NCBI RefSeq assembly: GCF_027912535.1
Contig: NZ_CP115465.1
Coordinates: 1,840,001 to 1,904,000, forward strand
Origin: Brevundimonas sp. NIBR11
GTDB lineage: Bacteria; Pseudomonadota; Alphaproteobacteria; Caulobacterales; Caulobacteraceae
Direction of reading: 5' to 3'
Length of the DNA: 64,000 nucleotides
Shown here: positions 39,887 through 50,060 of the stretch, one piece after another
Position numbering within the stretch: position 1 is the stretch's first letter
Layout of the letters: each line of letters begins with the position of its first letter
Translations under genes and position numbers: made by a program
The notes under the pieces: model-generated
Databases searched by the model: none
What the model saw: the letters and a program-made list of their open reading frames with translations, nothing else
What the model was told of the DNA's origin: nothing

Positions 39887-40465
39887 TCAGTTCGCGACCG
39901 GCTGGCCCACCTCGTCCAGACCCGCTTGCTGCAGGGTTGTCGGCGGAGTGGTGATGTTCTCGCGCACCCGGCGCGCGGCGTGTTCGCACCGGCCCGGCAG
40001 GCCGAAGAACAGTCCGAAAGCCTCGCTGCGGGCGCGCTCGTCGTCCTGCGACATCAGCGGCGCCCATTTGGCGGCCGCATCGGCTTCGGCCGTGCGCGCG
40101 GCGGCCAGGGTGGCGGGCGTCTGGCGGGCCTGACCGGCACGCAGCGCGTCGCGGAAATCCGCCGCCTCCAGCCCGCCCAGGCGGATGATGTCGCGATCCA
40201 GATCGTCGGCCGTCGTCAGGGTTCGACCGAGCGCGATATGCCCTTCCACCAGGGCGGCGCACCAGGCGACCAGCGGATAGTCGGCGGTCGGCGCGCCGCG
40301 CGGCAGCGGCGTCTCATAGGCGATGGCTTCGCGCGCTTTCAGAGCGTCGACGCTCTCACCGGCGTCGCGGGCAGTGACGACCGGACCGTCATCCTGCTGC
40401 GCGAAGGCGGGGGCCTGAACGGCGAAGGACAGGGCGAGAATCGAGGCGGCGAGACGAAGGCGCAT
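39887..40465 (-). CDS. Exported protein of unknown function
   Basis: A protein of 192 residues with a Sec signal peptide (LRLAASILALSFAVQAPAFA, cleavage about residue 21). The mature part is helical and charged, with two Cys (WCAALVEG and GRCEHAARRV) that could form a disulfide. No family is recognised. The ATG at 40465 was chosen over an upstream extension that lacks a signal. Its 3' end is 7 bases from the end of metH, convergent. It sits downstream of a TonB-dependent receptor on the same strand, but a strong terminator (40556-40583) separates them. Confidence 0.7.
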   Translation of the reverse strand: MRLRLAASILALSFAVQAPAFAQQDDGPVVTARDAGESVDALKAREAIAYETPLPRGAPTADYPLVAWCAALVEGHIALGRTLTTADDLDRDIIRLGGLEAADFRDALRAGQARQTPATLAAARTAEADAAAKWAPLMSQDDERARSEAFGLFFGLPGRCEHAARRVRENITTPPTTLQQAGLDEVGQPVAN

Positions 40466-40555
40466 GGACGGTCCGTGATTTGTTCTGGGATTTGCCCCAC
40501 CCAACGCGTGAAGCGTCGCAATGGTTTTTCTGCGGCGCCCGTTTTCCAAAGAAAA

Positions 40556-40583
40556 GGGCGGCGGACCCGAAGATCCGCCGCCC
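40556..40583 (-). terminator. Intrinsic terminator of the TonB-dependent receptor gene
   Basis: GGGCGGCGGA (40556-40565) pairs perfectly with TCCGCCGCCC (40574-40583) around an 8-base loop. On the minus strand the stem is followed by CUUUUCUUU, a good U-tract. It lies about 30 bases after the receptor stop codon. Confidence 0.85.
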
Positions 40584-40611
40584 AGTCGTGCTCATGAAGT
40601 CAGTCTGAGGT

Positions 40612-43600
40612 TTAGAACGCCCAGTCGAAGCCGAAGCGCACGGAGCGAGGGGCCTGATAGACGGTCGGCGCGCCGTAGGTCTTGTCGAGGTTGCCGGAGT
40701 CGTCTTCGCCGAACTCGTTGATCTGCTGCACGGCCTGCAGATTGAAGACGTTGATGATGTCGGCACGCAGAACCAGGTTGCCCGGAACGATGTCGTCCAG
40801 CGAGTAACGCAGGGCGAGGTCGAAGCGGGTCGTCCAGTCGCTTTCCTTGGCAGACCCGCGATCAACCACGAGGCTGGGCGAGTTGGGGTCATCGCTGGCC
40901 TTACAGAAGCGGGCAGCCGCACCGTAAGAGTCGTTCGCGACAGCGCCGTCTCCATTGGCATAGGTCGGCGGAGCCAGGCCGATGCAGCCGTAGTGGCGGG
41001 GCGAAGCGACCGCAAGGTTGGCGCCGACGGTGAAGTTGTCGAACACCTGCCACTGGCCGTACACCTTGAACTGGTGCGCGCGGTGGTTCGGCAGCAGACC
41101 AGCCGAGCCTGGCAGGAACGACAGGAAGTCGAAGTCCTGCGTGATGCCGGCGTCGACCTGGCCGACGTCGGACTTGACGCCGCCCTCGGTGTTACCTTCC
41201 GACTTGGACAGGGTGTAGGACCCTTGCAGGCCCCACACGCCGTCGAAGGCGCGGTCGAACGTGAACTCCAGAGCCGTGTATTCACGCTTCACGGTCGGGA
41301 ACGGCAGATCGGCCTCGGTCAGGTTGATCGTCTGTTGCGACACCACGCCCTGGGCGTTCGGCAGATCGACCACGATGGTCGCAGCCGAGCCCGGGTTGAT
41401 GATGCGGTACAGCGCTTGACCGTTGTAGAGATCGAAGCAGCCGGTGCCCTGGGCGTTGGTGATCGGCAGGTTGTTGCGGCGGCAGTAGTTCACCACGCCG
41501 CTGTCCAGCAGCGCATCTTCGGCGATCGTGCCGAGGTTGCGGTAGATGGCCTTGACGCCCAGCGTCCACAGGTCGGTGACCTGGGATTCGTAACCGACGA
41601 TGAACTCGTCTTCATACGTCGCTTCCAGGTTGGTGGCGACCAGGGTGCGCGGATCGGGTTGCGAGCCGTTGTTACGAACCGAGCAGGCGATGGTGCCGGC
41701 TGCGGCCGAGGTGCCGGTGCCGGCCGGGCAGGCCTGGAAGCTCGGACGGTTGATGATCTGCGGTCCGAAGCCGCCGGTCGGCAGACCGGTGGTCGGATCC
41801 AGCGTAGTTGTGCCGCCTGCGGTGGGGCCGAAGAAGCGGGCGCCGGCCGTCGGCAGGTAGAACTCGGTAATGTCGATCGCCGGCGCCGCGATGCGGAACG
41901 CGGTGTTCGAGACGGGCGGCAGGAAGTAACGGCCGTAGGTGCCGTAGAACTTCGACGTGCCGTCGCCGATCGGGTCGTACGTGGCGCCGAGACGGGCCGC
42001 GTAGTTGTTCTCGAAGTCGATGAAGGTGACCCCGGCCGTGTTGGCCGTTTCGAAGTTGTCGTTGCGGAAGCCAAGTTGCAGGTTCAGGCGGTCGGTGACG
42101 TCCCACGAGTCCTGGATGTAATAGGCTTCGTTGACGCCGTCGAAGGCGCCGCCCGAGGTGAAGATACGGCGGGTGGCGTATTCCTGGCCCTGAGCGATGC
42201 CCAGCGACGCTGCTGTCGATGCAGAGGCGGTGTTGTAGACGTAGTTGCCGCCGCCATTCCGGATGGAGAGCGAGGTCAGGGTCGTGTCTTCATGGTCGAA
42301 GCCGAACCGAACGTGGTGCTGGCCGAACAGATCGAAATAGACGTCGGCGTCTGCGCGATAGAACTTGCGTTCGGCGATCTCGGTCGATGAGGCGGCGGCC
42401 GTCTGGCGGCTGCGACGCGCATTGTTGTTGCTGAGGAACTGCCCCGGGTTGGCGGGGTCGGGACGCAGGCGGGCGTCCTGGACCAGCGACTCCGCGGTGG
42501 GCAGAACTGCGTTGGAGGAGTTGATGGTGGTTTCACCATAGGCGGCCGAAACGGTCAGCCAGTCGGTGAAGGTGCCGGTGTAGCGACCGACCCAGTTCTC
42601 GCCACCCTGGCTCAGGATGGCCGTGTTCAGCGGCGTGCCGCCGATGACGCCCGAAACCGGGTTGTAGTCGAACGAAGAGCGGGTCCGCTCGCCTGAGGTG
42701 TCGAAATAGGTGAACTCCAGGCGATGGTCGGCGGTGATGTAGCCGTCCAGCTTGATGCCGTAGAACGGATCGTCGCTGAACTCGTCGCGGGCCAGCGTCC
42801 CGGTCGTGCCGGCGCTCGAGGCCGCCTGCGAGGACGTGTCGTTGTAGTTCACGATGCCGTAGGCGAACAGGCGGTCACGGATGATCGGGCCGCCGACTTC
42901 CAGGGTCAGGGTCTTTTCCTCGAACTCGCCCAGGCTGTTGACGGCGCCGGCGTATTGCGGGCCCGACGGGGTGTTCGGCGCGTCTTCACACAGCGAATCC
43001 GGAGCCCAGGTGCCGTGCAGTTCGACGACGAAGTCGTTGGTGCCGGACTTGGTGGTGGCGTTGATGATGCCGCCGGTGGCGCGGCCGAACTCGGCGGAGT
43101 AACCACCGGTCTTCACTTCGACCGTCTTGTAGAATTCGAACGGCACGGTCGCGCCGCCCAGGCCGGTCACGAAGTTAGTGATGTTCAGGCCGTTGACGAA
43201 GAATGCGTTCTCAGCCGGGCCGGAGCCGCCCAGCGCCGGCGGAGCTTGCAGTTGCGACTGGCCGATGGCGAACTGCGAATCGCCGATCACGGCGCCGGGA
43301 GCCAGCAGGGTGACGGCGGTGATGTTGCGCGCAACCGGGACGTTCTCGATCAACTGATCGACGTCGATCGATACGCCGGTGGCGGCGCGCGACAGGTCCA
43401 GCGCGCGGCGAACCCCGGTGACGACGACGTCATCGACGCTCGACGCGCCGGCGGCGCCCAGGGTGAAGACGTAGCTGTTGTTGCCCAGCGCGACGTTGAC
43501 GTTGTCGGAAACATTGTCAAAGCCCGAGGCGGCGACGGTCACCGAGTAGGCGCCGGTTGGAATCAGGGGAACGCGGAACTGGCCGTTGGCGCCCGTGGTG

Positions 43601-43836
43601 GACGTACGGCTGATGCCCTGGGCCGCGGAGACGACGGTCACCGTGGCGCCGGAGATGGGTTCGCCGTTGGTGCCCTCGACCGAACCGGTCAGGGTGCCGT
43701 TGGTATAGTCTTGGGCGACGGCTGCGGTCGGCGCGGCGACGAGCGCGACCACGGGCAGGGCGGCAGCGGCAATGATCGCCGCTGTGCCCATCATCGTGGT
43801 GGCGAGCATGCGCTGCCGGATGGATTGGATTCTCAA
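40612..43836 (-). CDS. TonB-dependent receptor, Oar-like with carboxypeptidase-regulatory domain
   Basis: An outer membrane protein of about 1074 residues. Signal peptide (residues about 10-42, ending AVAQ), a carboxypeptidase regulatory-like beta domain (LTGSVEGTNGEPISGATVTVV), a plug domain (DVVVTGVRRALDLSRAATG) and a long beta barrel ending RSVRFGFDWAF with the usual terminal Phe. Oar-type receptors bind peptides or other large ligands. The ligand is unknown here. The TTG start at 43836 was chosen because AGGAG sits 7 bases upstream on the minus strand. The internal ATG at 43809 would truncate the signal peptide's basic region. It is monocistronic and has a hairpin in its leader. Confidence 0.9.
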   Translation of the reverse strand: MRIQSIRQRMLATTMMGTAAIIAAAALPVVALVAAPTAAVAQDYTNGTLTGSVEGTNGEPISGATVTVVSAAQGISRTSTTGANGQFRVPLIPTGAYSVTVAASGFDNVSDNVNVALGNNSYVFTLGAAGASSVDDVVVTGVRRALDLSRAATGVSIDVDQLIENVPVARNITAVTLLAPGAVIGDSQFAIGQSQLQAPPALGGSGPAENAFFVNGLNITNFVTGLGGATVPFEFYKTVEVKTGGYSAEFGRATGGIINATTKSGTNDFVVELHGTWAPDSLCEDAPNTPSGPQYAGAVNSLGEFEEKTLTLEVGGPIIRDRLFAYGIVNYNDTSSQAASSAGTTGTLARDEFSDDPFYGIKLDGYITADHRLEFTYFDTSGERTRSSFDYNPVSGVIGGTPLNTAILSQGGENWVGRYTGTFTDWLTVSAAYGETTINSSNAVLPTAESLVQDARLRPDPANPGQFLSNNNARRSRQTAAASSTEIAERKFYRADADVYFDLFGQHHVRFGFDHEDTTLTSLSIRNGGGNYVYNTASASTAASLGIAQGQEYATRRIFTSGGAFDGVNEAYYIQDSWDVTDRLNLQLGFRNDNFETANTAGVTFIDFENNYAARLGATYDPIGDGTSKFYGTYGRYFLPPVSNTAFRIAAPAIDITEFYLPTAGARFFGPTAGGTTTLDPTTGLPTGGFGPQIINRPSFQACPAGTGTSAAAGTIACSVRNNGSQPDPRTLVATNLEATYEDEFIVGYESQVTDLWTLGVKAIYRNLGTIAEDALLDSGVVNYCRRNNLPITNAQGTGCFDLYNGQALYRIINPGSAATIVVDLPNAQGVVSQQTINLTEADLPFPTVKREYTALEFTFDRAFDGVWGLQGSYTLSKSEGNTEGGVKSDVGQVDAGITQDFDFLSFLPGSAGLLPNHRAHQFKVYGQWQVFDNFTVGANLAVASPRHYGCIGLAPPTYANGDGAVANDSYGAAARFCKASDDPNSPSLVVDRGSAKESDWTTRFDLALRYSLDDIVPGNLVLRADIINVFNLQAVQQINEFGEDDSGNLDKTYGAPTVYQAPRSVRFGFDWAF

Positions 43837-43843
43837 AATCGTT

Positions 43844-43848
43844 CTCCT
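43844..43848 (-). promoter_or_regulatory. Ribosome binding site deciding the TTG start of the TonB receptor
   Basis: AGGAG on the minus strand, 7 bases before TTG at 43836. It is the only good site in the leader and decides the start at a non-ATG codon. Confidence 0.8.
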
Positions 43849-43851
43849 GAA

Positions 43852-43890
43852 ACGATGGTGCGGCCCTCCGCCGCACCCTTTGATCATCGT
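43852..43890 (-). promoter_or_regulatory. Leader hairpin upstream of the TonB receptor
   Basis: GGTGCGGC (43857-43864) pairs with GCCGCACC (43870-43877) around a 5-base loop. An outer ACGATG (43852-43857) can pair with CATCGT (43885-43890). It lies 9 bases upstream of the ribosome site in the transcript and may influence ribosome access or RNA stability. No known riboswitch class is recognised. Confidence 0.5.
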
Positions 43891-44055
43891 GCGACGCAAA
43901 TTGTCGCAGACTGACCTACTGATAGGCCCGATAAACTTGGCCACGCCACCGCAATTACCGGGGTGTAATGTTGTCGCCCAATCAGTGTCGCATTCAGGAC
44001 ACGTTACGGCTGGGTAATGTTCACACGCCCGTCGCCGTCCAGAGAGGTTTCGATC

Positions 44056-44460
44056 ATGTTTTCACCGCGACCGCTGGCGGAGGCCGTCTGGGCCTCGGCC
44101 CAGATCGCTCTTGAAGATCTGCCGGAACTCGCTGCAATGGGCGTGCGTCGGGTGGTCAACAACCGGCCTGATGGCGAAGATGCGGGACAGCCCTCGTCAG
44201 CCGAGATGGAAGCCGCCGTCCGCGCGGCCGGCCTAGACTATGTCCACGCGCCAGTGTCGGGCATACCGGGCCCGGACGCCGTTCGTGCGGCCGCGGAGGC
44301 GCTGGAAGCCGATGAGCCGGTTCTGATGTATTGTCGCTCGGGCACGCGGTCGACCATCGCCTGGGCCTTGGCGATGCGCGCCTTGGGCCGGGCCGAGGCG
44401 GATGAAATCAGGGCCGCCGCCGCGAACGCCGGTTACGACCTCACTCGTCTTCCTCTTTGA
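44056..44460 (+). CDS. TIGR01244 family (beta-lactamase-hydrolase-like) phosphatase/sulfur transferase
   Basis: A 134-residue protein of the BLH/DUF442 group, which has a protein-tyrosine-phosphatase-like fold. The active-site loop CRSGTRS starts at Cys93 (C-x5-R), and the N-terminal VNNRPDGEDAGQPS matches the family. In some bacteria the domain is fused to a sulfur dioxygenase. Here it stands alone, but a metallo-beta-lactamase-fold gene follows at 44692. The ATG at 44056 has GAGAGG 9 bases upstream and is preferred over 44017. Sulfur transferase versus phosphatase activity is unresolved. Confidence 0.82.
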   Translation: MFSPRPLAEAVWASAQIALEDLPELAAMGVRRVVNNRPDGEDAGQPSSAEMEAAVRAAGLDYVHAPVSGIPGPDAVRAAAEALEADEPVLMYCRSGTRSTIAWALAMRALGRAEADEIRAAAANAGYDLTRLPL

Positions 44461-44472
44461 ATTTGGGGCGGC

Positions 44473-44622
44473 CTAGCGCTGAATCGCGACGCGAGTGGCG
44501 TAAGGAATCGGCTCGGGATCGCCGCAGGAGGCGAGGACCAGTTGCGCCGCCATGAGACACAGGATCGCCGCTGCGATGGGCTGGAGCCGATTTGAGACAC
44601 TGAACGCGATGCTGCGGGCCAT
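44473..44622 (-). CDS. 49-residue lipoprotein
   Basis: A short gene on the minus strand: ATG at 44622, TAG at 44473, preceded by GGAG 8 bases upstream. The product begins with a basic segment, then a hydrophobic stretch ending in the lipobox LASC, with the acylated Cys at residue 33. The mature part would be only 17 residues (CGDPEPIPYATRVAIQR). Lysis-protein-like or entericidin-like peptides are comparable in size, but the sequence resembles none that I can name. It is divergent from the hydrolase gene at 44692. Confidence 0.55.
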   Translation of the reverse strand: MARSIAFSVSNRLQPIAAAILCLMAAQLVLASCGDPEPIPYATRVAIQR

Positions 44623-44642
44623 TGAGTACGCTCCAAACGGGA

Positions 44643-44657
44643 TTTACCTCTCGTTAA
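44643..44657. promoter_or_regulatory. CtrA-like box TTTA-N7-TTAA
   Basis: TTTACCTCTCGTTAA matches the Caulobacterales CtrA consensus TTAA-N7-TTAA at seven of eight fixed positions. It lies between the divergent small lipoprotein gene and the hydrolase gene, 34 bases before the latter's start. No binding evidence exists. Confidence 0.35.
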
Positions 44658-44691
44658 GGCAAGGTCCGCGCCGCGCTCCGGAGACCGCTGC

Positions 44692-45594
44692 ATGATCCCG
44701 TTCGTCCGCGATTTCGACTTCGCCTACGGCCGTCGGGATCAGGTGTCGCCGCTGATCCAGCGGATAATTTGTGAAAACCCCGGCCCATTCACCTTCACCG
44801 GCACGGGGACCTACATCGTTGGGCGGCCTGGAAGGGGTGCCTCGGTCGCGGTCATTGATCCGGGCCCGATCGATGAGCTGCACCTGCAGGCCCTGCTGGC
44901 GGCTATCGAGGGCCGAACGGTCAGCCACGTTCTGGTGACCCACACCCACCGAGACCACTCTCCCCTCGCCCGCCGGTTGGCGGACCGGATCGGCGCGCCG
45001 ATCCTGGCCATGCGCCCGCCTCTTCGTGATACCCACGCCTCCGGCGCGCTGGACGAGGATGAGGACGAGGTCTTCGCACCCGACGTCGTCTTGACCGGCG
45101 GCGAGCGGATCGAGGGAGACGGCTGGACGATCACCGCCATGGCCACGCCGGGCCACGCCTCCAACCACATGGCCTTCGCGCTGGAGGAGGAGAACGCCCT
45201 GTTCTGCGGCGACCACGTCATGGGCTGGTCGACCACTGTGGTCGCGCCGCCGGATGGGAATATGTCGGACTTTATGCGCAGCCTCGACGCGGTGATCGCA
45301 GCGGACTTCGGGGCCCTATGGCCGACGCACGGAGCTCCGGTGACCGAGGTCGCGCCTTTCCTCGCCGCCTACCGCGCGCACCGGCTGGGGCGCGAGGCGC
45401 AGATCCTCGAAAGGATCGAAGCCGGAGACCGGAAGATCGCGGACATGGTGCCGATCCTCTACGCCGCGGTCGATCAGCGGCTATGGCCGGCCGCCAGCCT
45501 GTCGGTGCTGGCTCACCTGATCAAGCTCGTCGAGGACGGCCGGGTAACCGCCGACGGACCGCCGGGTCTCGGTTCTCTTTATGGCGCGGTCTGA
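44692..45594 (+). CDS. Metallo-beta-lactamase-fold hydrolase (LACTB2-like)
   Basis: A 300-residue metallohydrolase. The zinc-binding H-x-H-x-D-H is THTHRDHS with His84, His86, Asp88 and His89, with further ligands in TPGHASNHMAF and in the CGDHVMGW segment (Asp). A C-terminal winged-helix-like tail (about 240-300, LTHL-like SVLAHLIKLVEDGRV) follows. This arrangement fits the LACTB2/glyoxalase II-related group of hydrolases. The substrate (thioester, RNA or lactone) cannot be decided. It begins 231 bases after the BLH-type gene, on the same strand, and its last 16 bases overlap the convergent DUF1499 gene. Confidence 0.87.
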   Translation: MIPFVRDFDFAYGRRDQVSPLIQRIICENPGPFTFTGTGTYIVGRPGRGASVAVIDPGPIDELHLQALLAAIEGRTVSHVLVTHTHRDHSPLARRLADRIGAPILAMRPPLRDTHASGALDEDEDEVFAPDVVLTGGERIEGDGWTITAMATPGHASNHMAFALEEENALFCGDHVMGWSTTVVAPPDGNMSDFMRSLDAVIAADFGALWPTHGAPVTEVAPFLAAYRAHRLGREAQILERIEAGDRKIADMVPILYAAVDQRLWPAASLSVLAHLIKLVEDGRVTADGPPGLGSLYGAV

Positions 45595-46250
45595 AGCGCG
45601 TCGATCATCTGGCTGACGATCTTGCAGGTCTCGCCGCCGTCGGTGTGGTCGTAGCGTGCGACGACCCGGACGTCGGTGCGGCCAGGCCGGATGCGGATGT
45701 GGGCTTCATGCCCCATGCCGAACCAGAAACCGTCGCGCACCCCGCGCGAACGGAACAGCTGCGACTCGGTGATCGAGAAGCCGGCGGCCTGCAGGGCGGC
45801 CGTGGCCTCGGCGGGCGCAGTCTGGCGCATCACCGCCGCGACGCCCGGACAGCCGACGGGCGTCCCCGTCGCGCCCGGCACAGCGGGCGGCTCGGTCAGA
45901 TCGGTCGAGACATCCAACGGTCCGGCCACCGCGATCGCCCGCGACTGAACGAAGAAGGCGCCCGCGACCGCGCCACAGACTAGCACGATGACGAAGCTGA
46001 CCACCCCCAGCCGACCGAACTGAGGCAGCGACAGCGCCAGCGACAGCACCGCGAACGCCAACGCGACCCAGGAGGCGACCTGAGCGACCTGGATGGTCAG
46101 CACGTCCAGACCCACGTCCAGCGACACGATCCCGTTCCGCGTCAGCAGCACGGCGATGAAGGTCAGCAGCGGCGCCACGACGGTCAGGCCCGCAGCGATC
46201 CGCACCTTCATCATGCCAGTCTTCCGTCGCGAGCGCGGTCCGCTGGCCAT
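45579..46250 (-). CDS. DUF1499 domain membrane protein
   Basis: A 223-residue protein with three N-terminal hydrophobic helices (about residues 14-110) and a C-terminal soluble domain. The end, FGMGHEAHIRIRPGRTDVRV followed by ARYDHTDGGETCKIVSQMI, resembles DUF1499 proteins, which are found near envelope genes and have no known activity. The ATG at 46250 is used, and an ATG at 46214 is possible, since neither has a strong ribosome site. The 3' end overlaps the hydrolase gene. The 5' end lies 4 bases from the end of the acyl-CoA ligase gene on the same strand, so the two are probably cotranscribed. Confidence 0.7.
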   Translation of the reverse strand: MASGPRSRRKTGMMKVRIAAGLTVVAPLLTFIAVLLTRNGIVSLDVGLDVLTIQVAQVASWVALAFAVLSLALSLPQFGRLGVVSFVIVLVCGAVAGAFFVQSRAIAVAGPLDVSTDLTEPPAVPGATGTPVGCPGVAAVMRQTAPAEATAALQAAGFSITESQLFRSRGVRDGFWFGMGHEAHIRIRPGRTDVRVVARYDHTDGGETCKIVSQMIDALQTAP

Positions 46251-46254
46251 CGAA

Positions 46255-47901
<1,647 letters not shown>

Positions 47902-48075
47902 TGCATTCCCTCTTGCCCCGGCTGGATGCAGGGCTTGGCGTCACGCTAACCGAGGTGACCGCTGATAAGCAACGTGACGCAAGGGCAGTTGCGACCTCGT
48001 GTCCGGCTTTGCCGTTGCTTCGTCGCGGGTTTTGCCGTCTGTTCCGCGGCTGAACTCCCGAAAGGACGCCCGGAC

Positions 48076-48669
48076 ATGCGTATCGTCACCCGCACCGCCC
48101 TCGCCCTGACCGCCGTGGTCGCCCTCGCCGCCTGCGACCGCAGTCAGACCCCGGCGGCGCCGACCGAACCCGCGGCGCCCGCGACGGCTCCTGCTGCGGA
48201 CTCGGGCCCCAGCGTCGGTGACAGCGGTCTGGCCCTCGAGGCCGAGGGCTTGCGCCTCTTCGACGACACCGGCGCCGCTCGGGCCATCCCTTTCGGCACG
48301 CCCCAGGCGACCGCCATCGCCTCGCTGGCCGCCTCGATCGGCGGGGCCGTTCCGGAAGTGACCACCAACGCCGAATGCGGTGCAGGTCCCGTCCAGTCCG
48401 CCAAGTTCTCAAACGGCCTGCAGTTGTTGTTCCAGAACGACCAGTTCCAGGGCTGGTTCGTCGATCAAGCCGGCATGACCACCGTTGACGGGATGGGCGT
48501 GGGCTCGACCCGCGGCTCGATCGAGGGCAGCCGCACGATTGAGATGCAGGAGGACAGCACCCTGGGCGCCGAGTTCGACTCAGGGGGTGTCGGCGGGTTC
48601 CTGACCGATGCGACGCCGCAGGGCACGGTCACGGGCCTGTACGCCGGCCTCACCTGCTTCTTCCGCTGA
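48076..48669 (+). CDS. Lipoprotein of unknown function
   Basis: A 197-residue lipoprotein. The lipobox LAAC puts the acylated Cys at residue 20, then a Pro/Ala/Thr-rich linker to about residue 55, and a folded domain of about 140 residues with two Cys (NAECGAG and LTCFFR) that may pair. The segment LFQNDQFQGWFVDQAG and the glycine-rich VGSTRGSIEG do not lead me to a named family. The ATG at 48076 has AAGGA upstream and gives a clean lipoprotein signal. A longer frame from 47974 does not. It precedes uridine kinase by 27 bases. Confidence 0.75.
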   Translation: MRIVTRTALALTAVVALAACDRSQTPAAPTEPAAPATAPAADSGPSVGDSGLALEAEGLRLFDDTGAARAIPFGTPQATAIASLAASIGGAVPEVTTNAECGAGPVQSAKFSNGLQLLFQNDQFQGWFVDQAGMTTVDGMGVGSTRGSIEGSRTIEMQEDSTLGAEFDSGGVGGFLTDATPQGTVTGLYAGLTCFFR

Positions 48670-48696
48670 AGTCCTGCGGGCTCTAAAGAGCCCGCC

Positions 48697-49365
48697 ATGA
48701 CCATTCTGATCGCGATCACCGGCGGCTCCGGCTCGGGCAAGTCCACCCTGGCCGAGGCGCTCGTCGCCTCCCTGGAGCCGGGCGCCGCCGCCCTGATGCG
48801 CGAGGACTCCTACTACCGCGACGCCGCGTCCCTGCCTGGCTTCGATGCGGCGACCTTCGACTTCGATGATGTCGCCGCCCGCGACCACGAACTGCTCTAC
48901 GACGACCTGCAGCGGTTGAAGGCCGGCAAGCCGGTCACCGCACCCGTCTATTCCTTCATCCACCACGGCCGCGAGCCGGACGGTGAGCCGATCCCGGCCG
49001 CCGAGGTGGTAATCGTGGAGGGCACCCATGTCCTCTGCACGCCGCCCGTCGCCGACCTGTTCGATATTCGTGTCTTCGTAGACACCCCGGCCGACATCCG
49101 CTTCATCCGCCGCCTGCTGCGCGACCAGGCCGAGCGGGGCCGCACGGCCGACTCGGTCATCGACCAATATCTGAAGACGGTCCGTCCGGGGCACGAGCGC
49201 CTGACCGAGCCGTCGCGCACGCGTGCCGACTTCATCATCGCCGATGCGACGGCGGCCGTTCGCCTCGACGATCCGCAGGCTGTCGTCCGCCTCGCCGCCC
49301 CGGTCCTCGCCCACCCCCTGCTGGCCCCGCTGACGCGGGCGAACTCAAAACCTGTCGGAATCTGA
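48697..49365 (+). CDS. udk: Uridine kinase
   Basis: A P-loop kinase of 222 residues that phosphorylates uridine (and cytidine) for pyrimidine salvage. Walker A is GGSGSGKST at 9-17. MREDSYYRD is the family D-x-Y-Y segment, followed by FDFDDVAARDHELLYDDL and IVEGTHVL. The RRLLRDQAERGRTADSVIDQ lid region is also typical. The length is normal. The gene is followed by a TetR regulator, and its stop codon lies inside a hairpin (49354-49381). Cotranscription with the upstream lipoprotein gene is possible. Confidence 0.9.
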   Translation: MTILIAITGGSGSGKSTLAEALVASLEPGAAALMREDSYYRDAASLPGFDAATFDFDDVAARDHELLYDDLQRLKAGKPVTAPVYSFIHHGREPDGEPIPAAEVVIVEGTHVLCTPPVADLFDIRVFVDTPADIRFIRRLLRDQAERGRTADSVIDQYLKTVRPGHERLTEPSRTRADFIIADATAAVRLDDPQAVVRLAAPVLAHPLLAPLTRANSKPVGI

Positions 49366-49381
49366 CGATTTCAGATCCGAC
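49354..49381 (+). terminator. Hairpin at the udk stop codon
   Basis: GTCGGA-A-TCTGA (49354-49365) pairs with TCAGATCCGAC (49371-49381) with one bulged A. The stop codon is in the left arm. No strong U-tract follows, so its termination strength is uncertain. Confidence 0.4.
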
Positions 49382-49401
49382 ATATCCCCCTTGGGCATAT
49401 C
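49381..49401. promoter_or_regulatory. CATATC direct repeat upstream of TetR gene
   Basis: CATATC occurs at 49381-49386 and again at 49396-49401, separated by 9 bases, within 20 bases of the TetR start codon. Flanking CCGA and CGG give a weak dyad. It is a candidate autoregulatory operator. Confidence 0.35.
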
Positions 49402-49420
49402 GGCTAACGCTGGCCGTCTG

Positions 49421-50059
49421 ATGCAGGCACAAGCGGACACCACGGACGGCCAGGCCGGGCCGACGATCGACCCCCGTCAGGGCAATATCGTTCGAGAGGC
49501 GCGACGGCATTTCATGGCCGACGGCTATGCCGCCACGCGGATCGAGCCCATCGCCCGCGCGGCCTCGGTCTCGACCGCGACCCTGTATGCCTATTTTCCG
49601 TCCAAGGCCGATCTGTTCGCCGCGGTCATCGCCAACGCGTCCGAAGACTTCTCCGAGCACATGAAGACCGTTCGCTGCGACGAGGGCGACGCCCGCACGC
49701 GTCTCCAACGCTTCGCCGTGGCCTATGCCGGTTTCATGGGCGATCCCTTCGTGCGGTCGGTGTTCCGGTTGGTGATGGCCGAGCGACCGCGTTTCCGCGA
49801 TGTCGCCATGGGCTTCTTCGAGCGCGGCCGGCACGATTTCGGTTTGCCGCTGATGGGCGCGCTCTCCGACCTCGCGGCCAAGGGTGAACTGAAGTTCGAC
49901 AAAGCGTCCTGGGCGGCCGGTCAGCTGATGGGGATGATCGAACACCCCGTCTTCTTCATGCCCTTGGTCACAGGCGACGAGGTCCAGGCCGCGCGCACCA
50001 CGGAATCGATCGCCGCTGACGCCGTCGAAACCTTCCTGGCCCGCTACGGCGCCAGATAA
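49421..50059 (+). CDS. TetR family transcriptional regulator
   Basis: A 212-residue regulator. Residues about 20-68 form the TetR helix-turn-helix (NIVREARRHFMADGYAATRI, ARAASVSTATLYAYFPSKAD), with the C-terminal domain matching the TetR_C_7/AefR-like group (FMGDPFVRSVFRLVMAERPRF). AefR-like regulators control quorum-sensing or efflux genes in other bacteria. No efflux genes adjoin here. The ATG at 49421 was chosen over a TTG at 49391. It ends one base before the convergent pdxH gene. Confidence 0.87.
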   Translation: MQAQADTTDGQAGPTIDPRQGNIVREARRHFMADGYAATRIEPIARAASVSTATLYAYFPSKADLFAAVIANASEDFSEHMKTVRCDEGDARTRLQRFAVAYAGFMGDPFVRSVFRLVMAERPRFRDVAMGFFERGRHDFGLPLMGALSDLAAKGELKFDKASWAAGQLMGMIEHPVFFMPLVTGDEVQAARTTESIAADAVETFLARYGAR

Positions 50060-50060
50060 A

